NCBI GenBank assembly: GCA_003022815.1
Contig: PXSL01000001.1
Coordinates: 1-26,516 of the forward strand
DNA: 26,516 nucleotides
Direction of reading: 5' to 3'
Origin: Halobacteriales archaeon SW_5_68_122
GTDB taxonomy: Archaea > Halobacteriota > Halobacteria > Halobacteriales > Haloarculaceae
The notes beneath the pieces were generated by a model. That model was not told the origin of the DNA, did no database searches, and saw nothing but the letters and a program-made list of their open reading frames with translations. Numbering within the stretch: the stretch's first letter is position 1; each line of letters opens with the position of its first letter. Positions 14,386-22,692 of the stretch are shown here, piece after piece. The position numbers were made by a program, and so were the translations under genes.

Positions 14386-15945
14386 CTACCGGGTTGCCTC
14401 GAACCACTCGACAGCGAACTCGACCAGCGGCCGCTGCGGCGTCAGCCGCGCCGTCGCCGCGCCGACGTCACCCGTGATGAGGCCGACCTCGCGCTCGAAC
14501 GCCGCGCCCAACGCCTCGAAGTCGTCACTGCATATCTCGATGTCCTCGAGTTCGACCATCATCCGTTCGCCGTCCTGCAGGACCGGCGCGCGGTGGCTGG
14601 CCCGCTTCTTCGGGAACGCCGCGCGGTACTCCGCGAGGTGCAGGGAGGTGTCGACAGCGTGGCCGACGCCGAGCAGCAACACCGACCCGTCGCGGTCGTA
14701 GACGGCCCCGAGCGGCGACGCCTCGCCGAGACCGTCCTCGTAGGGGTGGTCGGCGACGATTTCCCCGGCGTCTGCGCCCCACGCCGCGAACGAGTAGGTG
14801 GGGTGGCGGCTCCGGACCGCCCCCGGGTACGACCGGAAGCACTCCGGGACGGCCCCGACCGAGCGCGTCGGCGTCACCGCTGGCCGGAACGCCGGCATGC
14901 GCTCGGGCATTGAATCGACCCACTCGTCGGGCACGGGCGGGTTCGACCACGCCGCGGGGTCGGTGTACTGGGCGGTGAACGTCGGCACGACTACTGTTCC
15001 GTCCCCGGTCACGGTCCGTTGGAGGGCCTCCACGACGGCCTGGGCGCCGCCGGCGACCCACCCGAGCGAACTCACCGACAAGTGGACCAGAAGCGTCTCG
15101 CCGGCCTCGACGCCGAGGCGGCGCAGGTCCCCGACGAGCGTCTCGACGGTGACCGGGTCGTCGACGGCCTCGACGGCGTCCCGTTCGGTCATGCCGTCCA
15201 GTGCCTCGTGGCGGGTGGTGGTGTGGGGGGCGGTCAGCGGCGAGACGCTGACGCGGCCCTCGACGACGGCCCGGCGGTCGCTGCCGGCCGGGTCCGGGAT
15301 GTCGCCGTCGGCCATCCGCCCCCAGATGCGGTCGTGGATGCGGACGCTGCCACCGTTCCGCTCGGCGTCCATGTCGTAGGCGTGCGACGGCCGGGTTATC
15401 TCCATGGGCGCGTGGCCGCCGCCGGATGGCAGGGGGGCGTTCACGTTGAGGTAGTCGGCGTGCTCGAAGACGCCGACCTCGGGGGCGTGTTCGACGAGGT
15501 AGCGCACGGCGCGGGTCGCCTCCGCGAAGTCCGGCGGGTCGGGTTCCAGTTCCGCGAAGTCGGTGTCCCCGACCGGGAAGTAGACCGACGCGGAGATGGC
15601 CGGCACGCCGAAGAAGGCGGCCTCGACGGCCGCGGAGACGGTCCCGGACCGCCCGAGCACGTACTCGCCGAGGTTGGCGCCGCGGTTGCACCCGGCGACC
15701 ACGAGGTCGGGGTCGAGGTCCAGCGCCCCCAGTCCGGCGACCACGCAGTCGGCCGGCGTGCCCTTGACGGCGTAGCCGAGTTCGGTCTCCTTGAGTTCGA
15801 CCTCGTGAGACAGCTGTCGACCGACGGCGCTCTGGTCGTCGGCGGGCGCCACCACCGTCACCTCGTTTTCGGCCGCCAGCGCGTCGTTGAGGGCCCTGAT
15901 ACCGACGGCGTCGATGCCGTCGTCGTTCGTGAGAAGAACGTCCAT
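14386..15945 (-). CDS. SurE nucleotidase fused in frame to an AAC(3)-family acetyltransferase
   Basis: Residues 1-251 are SurE, a metal-dependent 5'/3'-nucleotidase acting on nucleoside monophosphates: MDVLLTNDDGIDAVGIRALN holds the DD metal ligands, then AGCNRGANLGEYVLGRSGTV and VSPLTAPHTTTRHEALDG at the usual C-terminus. Residues 252-519, starting MTERDAVEAVDDPVTVETLV, are a full-length aminoglycoside N3-acetyltransferase-like protein (TLLVHLSVSSLGWVAGG; YPGAVRSRHPTYSFAAWGAD). Both halves have the length of separate genes. SurE normally ends a few residues after ALDG, so a stop codon and a short spacer may have been lost at about 15192, joining two genes. A natural fusion is possible but not one I know. 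ATG 15945 fits a minus-strand TATA-like aacttttg about 26 bp upstream. The acetyltransferase substrate is unknown. Confidence 0.85.
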   Translation of the reverse strand: MDVLLTNDDGIDAVGIRALNDALAAENEVTVVAPADDQSAVGRQLSHEVELKETELGYAVKGTPADCVVAGLGALDLDPDLVVAGCNRGANLGEYVLGRSGTVSAAVEAAFFGVPAISASVYFPVGDTDFAELEPDPPDFAEATRAVRYLVEHAPEVGVFEHADYLNVNAPLPSGGGHAPMEITRPSHAYDMDAERNGGSVRIHDRIWGRMADGDIPDPAGSDRRAVVEGRVSVSPLTAPHTTTRHEALDGMTERDAVEAVDDPVTVETLVGDLRRLGVEAGETLLVHLSVSSLGWVAGGAQAVVEALQRTVTGDGTVVVPTFTAQYTDPAAWSNPPVPDEWVDSMPERMPAFRPAVTPTRSVGAVPECFRSYPGAVRSRHPTYSFAAWGADAGEIVADHPYEDGLGEASPLGAVYDRDGSVLLLGVGHAVDTSLHLAEYRAAFPKKRASHRAPVLQDGERMMVELEDIEICSDDFEALGAAFEREVGLITGDVGAATARLTPQRPLVEFAVEWFEATR

Positions 15946-15992
15946 ACCCGTTCTGGGGCCGGCGCTCGCAAAAGTTCACCGCACTCGTTGAC

Positions 15993-16033
15993 CTCCGGCC
16001 CACCCGTGCTGGGTGGGATTCCGCTCGCTACGG
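15993..16033 (-). repeat. Solo left-end relic of a TnpB-type element
   Basis: Between the SurE and Rsm22 genes lies cccaccc-gtgct-gggtggg (15999-16017) followed by attccgctcgctacgggtc. This aligns closely, in the same orientation, with the left end of the TnpB element (cccacccg-taaa-cgggtggg then cttccgcgctgctaccgct at 13524-13562). No tnpB is attached. It is either a remnant or a small non-autonomous palindrome-associated element. A transcription terminator is less likely because no T-run follows. Confidence 0.5.
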
Positions 16034-16034
16034 G

Positions 16035-17429
16035 TCAGGAGAGCCGGTCGACGACCGTCTCGTCGTCGACGACAACGTTGTAGGCGCCCTCGTCGTCGTT
16101 CCACAGCACGAGCGCGTTCTCGAAGCGGAGCAGCGAGCCGTACGGCGCCCGCTCCAGCGCCTCATTGAGTATCGACTCCCGCGTGAGGACGGCGTAGTGG
16201 TCGACCGACTCGGAGCCGTCGCTGATTTTGAACAGCGGGTTGCCCGCCGCCGAGAGGTCCGGCGACAGCTTCAGCGCCACGAGGTCGATGCGGTCCGTGA
16301 CGTGGCGCTCCATCTCGGCCATCTTTGCGACCGCGTCCGGGCCCGGTTCGTACTCGACGGCTCGCCGGTCGTCGGTCCTGACGAGCAAGTAGGCGAACTG
16401 CACGTCGACGTTGACGTAGGTGCCGTCGCCGTCGGCGGCCTCGTCGAGCTGACGCTGGAAGTCCGGCACCTCGAGGTCTGCCTCCCGGCGGAACGTCCAG
16501 CCGTGGTCGTCGGGTTCCTCGCCGGGCCACAGCCGGACGGTCGGCGCGTACACGGTGGCCGACGGCCGGCAGTCGAGCAGTTCCCGCTCGACCGTCCGGA
16601 GGCGGGTCGCGGTCCGCTCCTCGGCTGGCGACAGCGCGACGAGCGTCCCGTCCTCGGCCAGGGCGTCGAGGTACCGCACCGCGACCTCGGCCGGCGCGTC
16701 CAGTTCCGAGAGCACGTTCCCGAACAGTATCAGGTCGTACGGCCCGTCGGGCTCGTGGTCCTCCGCCGTCTCGCGGTCGACGGCGACCTGGAACCCCGGC
16801 CGCGTGGGCTTGAGCATCCACTCCAGGGCGTCGGCGGCCGCGCTCGGTTCGACGGCGTCATACTCGACGAGCGTCGACTCGGGGAGGTAGTCCGTGAGCC
16901 CGAGCGCCGGGCCGCCGGGTCCGGCTCCGACGTCGAGGACCCGGAGGCGTTTTGGCAGTAGTCCGGCCCCGCCCACTTCCTGGAGGGCGTACTGGACCGC
17001 CGCGTAGTAGTCCGGCAGGTGGTAGAGCCCGTAGGCCAGTGCCGTCGTCTCGTCGTAATCGACGGCGTCGTCGGCGAAGTACGCCTTCTTCAGGTCGTCG
17101 ATGCGCTCGCGGAGGCGGTCGCCGGCCTCGCTGGCGGGCCACCCGGCGCCGTAGCGGTCGACCAGCAACTCCTCGAAGCGGGCGGCGTACTCGGATTGGA
17201 ACCGCCTGACGCCGTCGAACGCCGGCGCCGCCACCCCCTCTTCGACGGGGACGAAGGTGCCGTCCTCGCGCTCGCGGAGCCCCAACTCGAAGGCGTGCTT
17301 CCGGAGCGTCTGCCGGACGACCGCCGGGTGGGGTCGGCCCTCGACGTACTCGTAGATTTCCTCCGGGTCGACGGGACGGACGTTCCGCAGATAGCGGGCG
17401 TTCTCGAGGATGGCGTCGGTGTCGGTCAT
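16035..17429 (-). CDS. Rsm22-family SAM-dependent methyltransferase
   Basis: This 464-residue protein matches the small-subunit Rsm22 family, linked in mitochondria to the small ribosomal subunit. The N-terminal third is helical (ARFEELLVDRYGAGWPASEA; LAYGLYHLPDYYAAVQYALQ). A Rossmann methyltransferase fold follows, with motif I LRVLDVGAGPGGPALGLTDY near residue 160 and DLILFGNVLSEL near 225. The C-terminal part (VALKLSPDLSAAGNPLFKIS) is haloarchaeal in style; the CxxC pairs of some Rsm22 proteins are not visible. An rRNA or ribosomal protein target is inferred only from the family. The ATG at 17429 overlaps the prephenate dehydrogenase stop as ATGA, so the two are translationally coupled. 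Confidence 0.82.
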   Translation of the reverse strand: MTDTDAILENARYLRNVRPVDPEEIYEYVEGRPHPAVVRQTLRKHAFELGLREREDGTFVPVEEGVAAPAFDGVRRFQSEYAARFEELLVDRYGAGWPASEAGDRLRERIDDLKKAYFADDAVDYDETTALAYGLYHLPDYYAAVQYALQEVGGAGLLPKRLRVLDVGAGPGGPALGLTDYLPESTLVEYDAVEPSAAADALEWMLKPTRPGFQVAVDRETAEDHEPDGPYDLILFGNVLSELDAPAEVAVRYLDALAEDGTLVALSPAEERTATRLRTVERELLDCRPSATVYAPTVRLWPGEEPDDHGWTFRREADLEVPDFQRQLDEAADGDGTYVNVDVQFAYLLVRTDDRRAVEYEPGPDAVAKMAEMERHVTDRIDLVALKLSPDLSAAGNPLFKISDGSESVDHYAVLTRESILNEALERAPYGSLLRFENALVLWNDDEGAYNVVVDDETVVDRLS

Positions 17430-18154
17430 CCGGACTTCTCGTAGCGGTCGGCGAACGTCTCGCCGTCGGCGTCGGCGAGCAGTCGTGCGGCCTCGGCGAC
17501 CGACTCGGCGCCCTCGAAACGCTCTTGGATGTCGGCGTACACAGACGGCGAGTTGTCCGTCATCCCCTCGACGAGGTCGGCGAGCGGCCCCGAAAGCGGC
17601 GTGTGGAACTGGGGGTCGACGTCCTCGGCGGCCAGCGCGTACGCCAGCACCGCGGTGTGGGCCCGCGCCTGGACCGTCTCCATCGCGCGGTCGTGCTCGT
17701 CGGGCGTGGTCTCGAAGACGCGGTTGCCGGCGTCGGAGAGCGTCGCCCGAATCTCCCGAAGGCAGGGTCCGTCGCGGTCCACCACGACCGGGACGTTGCC
17801 GGGCGCGTTGGCCGCCGAGAACAGCGGGTGGAAGCTCGCCCGCTCCCGGTCGTCGGCGTGCTCCCGCAGGGCGGCGACGGCGTTCGCCATTTCGCCGGAG
17901 ACGTCGCAGACGGCCGCCGTCGCCCGGTCGGCGTGTTCGGCGATGGCCGCCGGCGTCGCCGGCATGGGCACCGCGACGCAGACGGCGTCGAAGCGCTCGT
18001 CGTCGTCCAGCGGGACTACGCGGCCCCCGTCGACGGTGTCGGCGGCCTCGCGGGCGACGGCGGGGTCGCGGTCGGCGAAGGCGACGGTATCGGCGCCGCT
18101 GGCGCGGGCGAACCACCGCCCCATCTCACCGGCACCGACCACCAGCAGGTCCAT
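17426..18154 (-). CDS. tyrA: Prephenate dehydrogenase (TyrA family)
   Basis: The enzyme oxidises prephenate with NAD(P)+ to hydroxyphenylpyruvate on the way to tyrosine. The 242-residue protein starts MDLLVVGAGEMGRWFARASG, a Rossmann nucleotide-binding loop, and continues VCVAVPMPATPAAIAEHADR and FHPLFSAANAPGNVPVVVDR, where the His lies at the position of the family's catalytic His. ETVQARAHTAVLAYALAAED marks the helical C-terminal domain. The length is normal for haloarchaea. Whether it prefers prephenate or arogenate cannot be told. ATG 18154 fits a minus-strand TATA-like ccttttcag about 28 bp upstream. It is coupled to the Rsm22 gene. Confidence 0.88.
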   Translation of the reverse strand: MDLLVVGAGEMGRWFARASGADTVAFADRDPAVAREAADTVDGGRVVPLDDDERFDAVCVAVPMPATPAAIAEHADRATAAVCDVSGEMANAVAALREHADDRERASFHPLFSAANAPGNVPVVVDRDGPCLREIRATLSDAGNRVFETTPDEHDRAMETVQARAHTAVLAYALAAEDVDPQFHTPLSGPLADLVEGMTDNSPSVYADIQERFEGAESVAEAARLLADADGETFADRYEKSG

Positions 18155-18349
18155 GGCATCGGTTGTGTGGGGCGGCTGAAAAGGCCTTCTGACCCGGTTC
18201 GAGGACGGCGGCTCAGGAGTAAGCGTCGTCACACGGGGCTCGGAGCGGGGGTACGAGCCTCATCATCGCCGCCGGCAGGGGTAGGCGCTCCCGCGGCTTG
18301 TACTTTGCCGGACGGCACGGTTACGGTCCCGGGCTCCGAACGGCCGGAC

Positions 18350-18859
18350 ATGGACGGCGCGTCTGGACTGGATACCGGTACCGCCCGGTCGATCACCCGC
18401 CGTGACGCCGGCGAGGCCCTCGGATTCGTTCTCCTCGTGAATGCCATCGGCGCGGCGCCGACACTGCTGGCGGGCCCCGACAGCGCGTGGTTCCAGGCGC
18501 TCGAGAAGCCGGCGCTGTACCCGCCGCCGGCCGTCTTCGGCGTCGCTTGGACGGCGCTGTTCACGCTGATGGGCGTCGCGCTGTGGCTGGTCTGGCGGAG
18601 CGACGCCGATGGCCGATGGACCGCACTCGCGCTGTTCGGCCTCCAGATGGCCTTCAACGTCGCGTGGACGCCCGCCTTCTTCGCGCTGGAGGCGCTGCTC
18701 GTCGCCCTCGACGTCATCGCCGTCCTCTTCGGGCTGGTGGCCGCGACCGTCGTCGCCTTCGACCGCGTCGACCGCCGGGCTGCGGCGCTGCTAGTCCCCT
18801 ACCTGCTGTGGGTTGCGTTCGCGGCCGTCCTCAACTACCAGTTCTGGCGGCTGAACTGA
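18350..18859 (+). CDS. TspO/MBR-family membrane protein
   Basis: TspO proteins are five-helix membrane proteins that bind porphyrins and other tetrapyrroles; haloarchaeal members have been tied to carotenoid and light-related regulation. The 169-residue protein shows the family pattern WFQALEKPALYPPPAVFGVA (the WFxxLxKPxxxPPxxxF signature) and NVAWTPAFFALEALLVALDV, then LVPYLLWVAFAAVLNYQFWR with the C-terminal WxxFA-xLN signature. Five hydrophobic helices are visible between about residues 22 and 167. ATG 18350 is chosen; the open frame upstream is a shadow of tyrA. Its stop is 3 bp from the convergent M24 peptidase stop. Confidence 0.93.
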   Translation: MDGASGLDTGTARSITRRDAGEALGFVLLVNAIGAAPTLLAGPDSAWFQALEKPALYPPPAVFGVAWTALFTLMGVALWLVWRSDADGRWTALALFGLQMAFNVAWTPAFFALEALLVALDVIAVLFGLVAATVVAFDRVDRRAAALLVPYLLWVAFAAVLNYQFWRLN

Positions 18860-18862
18860 CCG

Positions 18863-20032
18863 TCAGAGCCGGAGTCGCTTCCCGTAGTCGGTGAGGTTCT
18901 CGTGGCCGTCCTCGGTGACGACGACCAGGTCCTCGATGCGGACGCCGCCGACCGCGGGGTCGTAGAGGCCCGGCTCGACGGTGACCACGTGGCCGGCCTC
19001 CAGTTCGACATCCTCCTCGGAGATACGCGGGCTCTCGTGGATGTCGAGGCCGAGGCCGTGACCGGTGGTGTGGATGAAACCGGTCTCGGCGGCGTCGTCG
19101 GCCCGCAGTGTCGGCAGGCCCGCGCCCTCGTAGACGTCACAGACCGCGTCGTGGACCTCGCTACCGGAGATGCCCGCCTCGATGGCGTCCAGGGCGGCCT
19201 CCTGGGCCTCCAGCGTGAGGTCGTACCACTCTCCGACCGTCTCGGAGGGCTCGCCGACGCAGAAGGTCCGGGTCATGTCCGCGAAGTAGCCCGTCTCCTT
19301 GTCGGCCGGGAAGATGTCGACGATGACCGGTTCGCCGGCCTCAAGGAGGTCGGACCCGCGGTCGTGGGGGTCGGCGGCGTCGGCGCCGCAGGCGACGATG
19401 GCCTCATCGAGGTTACAGCCGTGCCGCAGGAGCGTGGTCTCTATCTCCTGTTTGACGAACTCGGAGGTCAGCGGTCCGCCCTCGTGGACGAGCGTGCCGT
19501 CCTCGACGTCGGCGCCGGCAAGCAGTTCCTCGGCCCGGGCCATGGCGGCCTCGTTAGCCCGCTGGGCCTCGCGGATGTTGCCGACCTCCTCGTCGGTCTT
19601 GGTCTCGCGGATGTCGGCGACGACGGCGTCGTAGTCGGCCTCGACGGCCACCCCGAGGTCGCGGAGGCCGTCGGCGGTCCCCAGCGGGAACGAGTCCGGA
19701 ACGGCGACCGACTCGACACCGTGGGACCCGAGGAACGCGGCCAGCGTCCGGTGGCCGCCCTCGGTGCGGCCGTACTCCTCGGCCAGTTCGCGGTAATCGA
19801 ACTCCGAGTGCCGCTGGACGGTGTCGGCGCGGGCGGTTCGCTCGGCGCGGCCGTACTCCAGCGCCGACACGAGCAGATGAGTGTCGCCAGTGTACAGCGT
19901 CATGAACGGGTCCGGGGCGGTGAAGCCGGAGAGGTACCGCTGGCTGGCGTCCTCGCCGTCGGCTTCGATAAGGTAGCCGTCGACGCCCGCCGAGTCCAGA
20001 TACGAGTCGAGTTCCGAGAGGTCAGGGTCCAT
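18863..20032 (-). CDS. M24-family Xaa-Pro aminopeptidase-like metalloprotease
   Basis: The 389-residue cytosolic peptidase has the creatinase-like N-terminal domain (YLDSAGVDGYLIEADGEDAS, then SGFTAPDPFMTLYTGDTHLL) and the pita-bread catalytic domain. All five metal ligands are visible: the two Asp in VIVDIFPADKETGYFADMTR, the His in GFIHTTGHGLGLDIHESP, and the two Glu in VTVEPGLYD and GGVRIEDLVVV. It probably removes an N-terminal residue ahead of proline from peptides, recycling them. Length is normal. ATG 20032 fits a minus-strand TATA-like ctattagg about 25 bp upstream. It is divergent from aroA. No block appears missing. Confidence 0.93.
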   Translation of the reverse strand: MDPDLSELDSYLDSAGVDGYLIEADGEDASQRYLSGFTAPDPFMTLYTGDTHLLVSALEYGRAERTARADTVQRHSEFDYRELAEEYGRTEGGHRTLAAFLGSHGVESVAVPDSFPLGTADGLRDLGVAVEADYDAVVADIRETKTDEEVGNIREAQRANEAAMARAEELLAGADVEDGTLVHEGGPLTSEFVKQEIETTLLRHGCNLDEAIVACGADAADPHDRGSDLLEAGEPVIVDIFPADKETGYFADMTRTFCVGEPSETVGEWYDLTLEAQEAALDAIEAGISGSEVHDAVCDVYEGAGLPTLRADDAAETGFIHTTGHGLGLDIHESPRISEEDVELEAGHVVTVEPGLYDPAVGGVRIEDLVVVTEDGHENLTDYGKRLRL

Positions 20033-20123
20033 GCCCGGAGTGGGGGCCGGCGCCCTATTAGGGATTGTCGTGTCCGCGATGGCCAGCCGGTAACCTCTTT
20101 TCGACGCCCCGCCACCCCTCCAC

Positions 20124-21378
20124 ATGGACATCCACGTCTCGCCGTCGCGCCTCGAGGGCACCGCCTGCGCGCCCCCGTCGAAGAGCTACACCCACCGCGC
20201 GATACTGGCGTCGGGGTACGCCGACGGTGCCGTCGTCCGGAACCCACTGGACAGCGCCGACACCCGCGCGACGGCCCGCGCCGTCGAGGCCTACGGCGGG
20301 TCCGTGACCCGGGCCGAGGACGACCTAAAGGTGACCGGGTTCGGGGGCGACCCGGCGACGCCTGGCGACGTCATCGACTGCGGCAACAGCGGCACGACGA
20401 TGCGACTGACGACGGCGACGGGCGCGCTCGTGGAGGGGCTGACCGTCCTCACGGGCGACGACTCGTTGCGGTCGCGGCCGCAGGGTCCGCTTCTGGAGGC
20501 GCTGGACCAGCTCGGCGCCCGCGCCGAATCGACGCGGCGGAACGGCCAGGCGCCGCTGGTCGTCGGCGGCGGCATCGACAGCCGCGAACTCTCGATGCCG
20601 GGCGACGTCTCCTCGCAGTACGTCACCGCCCTGCTGATGGCCGGCGCGGTCACCGAATCGGGCGTCGACGTCACGCTGACGACCGAACTCAAGTCCGCAC
20701 CGTACGTCGACATCACGCTGGAGGTGCTGGACGCTTTCGGCGTCGATGCCGAGGTGGTCGGCGGCGACGGCACCGAGGTCCGGGCCGCCGGCGCCGACGG
20801 CTTCCGGGTGGCCGGCGGCCAGCGCTACGAGGCGGCGGGCGGCGAGTACGCCGTCCCCGGCGACTTCTCACCCCAGCGCACAGGGCGACTCCGCCGTCGT
20901 CGGGATACTCGAGCGGATGGGCGCCGAGGTCGAGTGGGACCGCGAGGCCGGCCGGATTCGCGCGGCGGCGTCGTCGCTGTCCGGCGTCGAGGTCGGCGTC
21001 GCCGACACGCCGGACCTGCTGCCGACGGTCGCGGTCCTGGGTGCGGCCGCAGACGGCACGACCCACATTACGGACTGCGAGCACGTCCGGCTGAAGGAAA
21101 CTGATCGGGTAGCCGCGATGGCGACCGAACTTGGCCGGATGGGCGTCGACGTCGAGGAGTACGAGGACGAACTTGTCGTCCACGGCGGCGACTTGGAGGG
21201 TGCGACCGTCTCGGGCCACGACGACCACCGGGTGGTCATGTCGCTCGCGGCCGCCGCGCTGGTCGCCGACGGCGAGACGACCATCGAGGGCGCCGAGCAC
21301 GTCGACGTCTCGTTCCCGGCGTTCTTCGAGACGCTGTCGGCACTGGGCGCGTCGGTCGAGCGGACCGGCGCGGACTGA
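20124..21378 (+). pseudogene. aroA: EPSP synthase AroA, frame broken by an internal deletion near 20871
   Basis: EPSP synthase joins shikimate-3-phosphate and phosphoenolpyruvate. The start [20 protein letters not shown], the substrate blocks [16 protein letters not shown] and [10 protein letters not shown], and the domain 2 region [14 protein letters not shown] are normal. After EYAVPGDFS (ending at 20870) the frame shifts by one, and the protein continues [20 protein letters not shown] through [20 protein letters not shown] and [17 protein letters not shown] to the normal end. About 22-25 residues containing the conserved FSSASYLLAA region are missing, about 65-75 nt (3n+2). No second aroA is in the window, so a true loss should cause aromatic auxotrophy; an assembly error is the simplest explanation. 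ATG 20124 fits a TATA-like ctcttttc about 27 bp upstream. Confidence 0.87.
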
Positions 21379-21501
21379 CGACTTGGGAAGAGTTCAATTA
21401 CTCGACGTGAAAAGCGCAATCCGCGCCGGCCGTCTCGAACTCGGTCGGCGTGGAGTGCAGTGGTCCACACCTAGAGGGGGGCCCCCGACCCGTCTCCTCT
21501 C

Positions 21502-22536
21502 TCACTCCCGCCGGGCGAACCCGTGGGCGCCGTTGCGGTACTTCGTCGTCGCCCGGACCTCCATGAACTCCGCGTTCTCGCGGGCAGTTGGGAGGTCGTG
21601 GGCGCCGGCGTACGACAGCCCCGACCGGATGCCGGCGGCGAACTCCTCAAGATGGGGCGCGACCGGCCCGACGCACTCGGTGACGGCCGCGACGCCCTCG
21701 TCGGCGTCGACGCCGGCCGCCTTGTCGTCGCGGTCCTCGGCGGCTGCCGCCGTCGACATGCCGCGGGAACGCTTGTACCGTTCACCGTCTATCTCGATGG
21801 CCTCGCCGGGGGCCTCCTCGCACCCGGCGAAGAAGCCGCCCATCATCACGGCGTCGGCGCCCGCGAGCAGCGCCTTCACGGCGTCGCCCGAGGAGGTGAT
21901 GCCGCCGTCGGCGATGATGGTCACGTCGTGCTGGTCGGCGGCGGCCGCACACCGCTCGACGGCGGTGAACTGCGGGACGCCGAAGCCGGTCACCTCCCGG
22001 GTCGTGCAGTGTGACCCCGGGCCGACGCCGACCTTCACGCAGTCGGCGCCCGCCGCCGCGAGGTCCGCAACGGCCTCGCCGGTGACGACGTTGCCCGCAC
22101 ACACCGGCGTGCCGGGGAACCGCTTCGCGAGTGTCTCCGTTGCCGACAGCGTCCGCTCCATGTGGCCGTGGGCGACGTCGATGACGAGCATGCAGGCGCC
22201 GGCCTCGACCAGCGCGGCCGCGCGGTCGACGTACTCCTCGGCGATGCCGACAGCGCCGGCGACCGGGAGCCCCTGGTCGGCCACCTCGCGGGCCATCGCC
22301 GCCTGTTCCTCGGCGGTCAGGAAGCGGTGGATGACGCCGAGACCGCCCGCTTCGGCGACGGCTTTGGCCATCGCCGCCTCGGTGACGGTGTCCATCGCGG
22401 CAGCGGTCACCGGCACGTCGAGTTCGACGCCGTCCGCCAGCCGCGTCGAGAGGTCGACGCTCTCGCGGCTGTCGACTGGCGACCGCTGGGGGACGAGCAA
22501 CACGTCATCGTAGGAGAGTCCCGTTTTGTAGGGCAT
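21502..22536 (-). CDS. IMP dehydrogenase/GMP reductase family enzyme without CBS domains
   Basis: The 344-residue TIM-barrel enzyme belongs to the IMPDH/GMP reductase family of guanine nucleotide metabolism. It starts MPYKTGLSYDDVLLVPQRSP. The catalytic loop VGVGPGSHCTTREVTGFGVP holds the active-site Cys. The phosphate-binding ADGGITSSGDAVKALLAGAD and the flap region YKRSRGMSTAAAAE follow. The two CBS domains of most IMPDHs are absent, with the barrel continuous (DVPVTAAAMDTVTEAAMAKA to GGLGVIHRF). That is usual for GMP reductases and for some haloarchaeal members, so direction (IMP to XMP or GMP to IMP) is left open. It is divergent from aroC. Confidence 0.87.
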   Translation of the reverse strand: MPYKTGLSYDDVLLVPQRSPVDSRESVDLSTRLADGVELDVPVTAAAMDTVTEAAMAKAVAEAGGLGVIHRFLTAEEQAAMAREVADQGLPVAGAVGIAEEYVDRAAALVEAGACMLVIDVAHGHMERTLSATETLAKRFPGTPVCAGNVVTGEAVADLAAAGADCVKVGVGPGSHCTTREVTGFGVPQFTAVERCAAAADQHDVTIIADGGITSSGDAVKALLAGADAVMMGGFFAGCEEAPGEAIEIDGERYKRSRGMSTAAAAEDRDDKAAGVDADEGVAAVTECVGPVAPHLEEFAAGIRSGLSYAGAHDLPTARENAEFMEVRATTKYRNGAHGFARRE

Positions 22537-22567
22537 ACGCAAACCCTCCGGGCGTACCGGATACGAT

Positions 22568-22575
22568 CTTATAAG
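22568..22575 (-). promoter_or_regulatory. Palindromic TATA-like box of the IMPDH/GMP reductase gene
   Basis: The perfect palindrome cttataag lies about 32-39 bp before ATG 22536 on the minus strand, giving a short leader. Being palindromic it could act in both directions, but aroC has a separate weak candidate (ggctaaac near 22658) closer to its own start. Confidence 0.45.
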
Positions 22576-22692
22576 CCCGTCGGCTCCGATGGCCGGGCTC
22601 TCACCGGTGAGGGCCGCGAGCCACACGGGCGATTGCCCTGCCGCGTTGCGCCATTGGAAAGGCTAAACCCCCGGCGTCCCGAGGACCCGACA

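Noticed and set aside
17410..18192. Arg-rich plus-strand open frames opposite tyrA
   Set aside because: Composition (Arg/Pro/Ala) is that of an out-of-phase reading of GC-rich DNA, with no motif.
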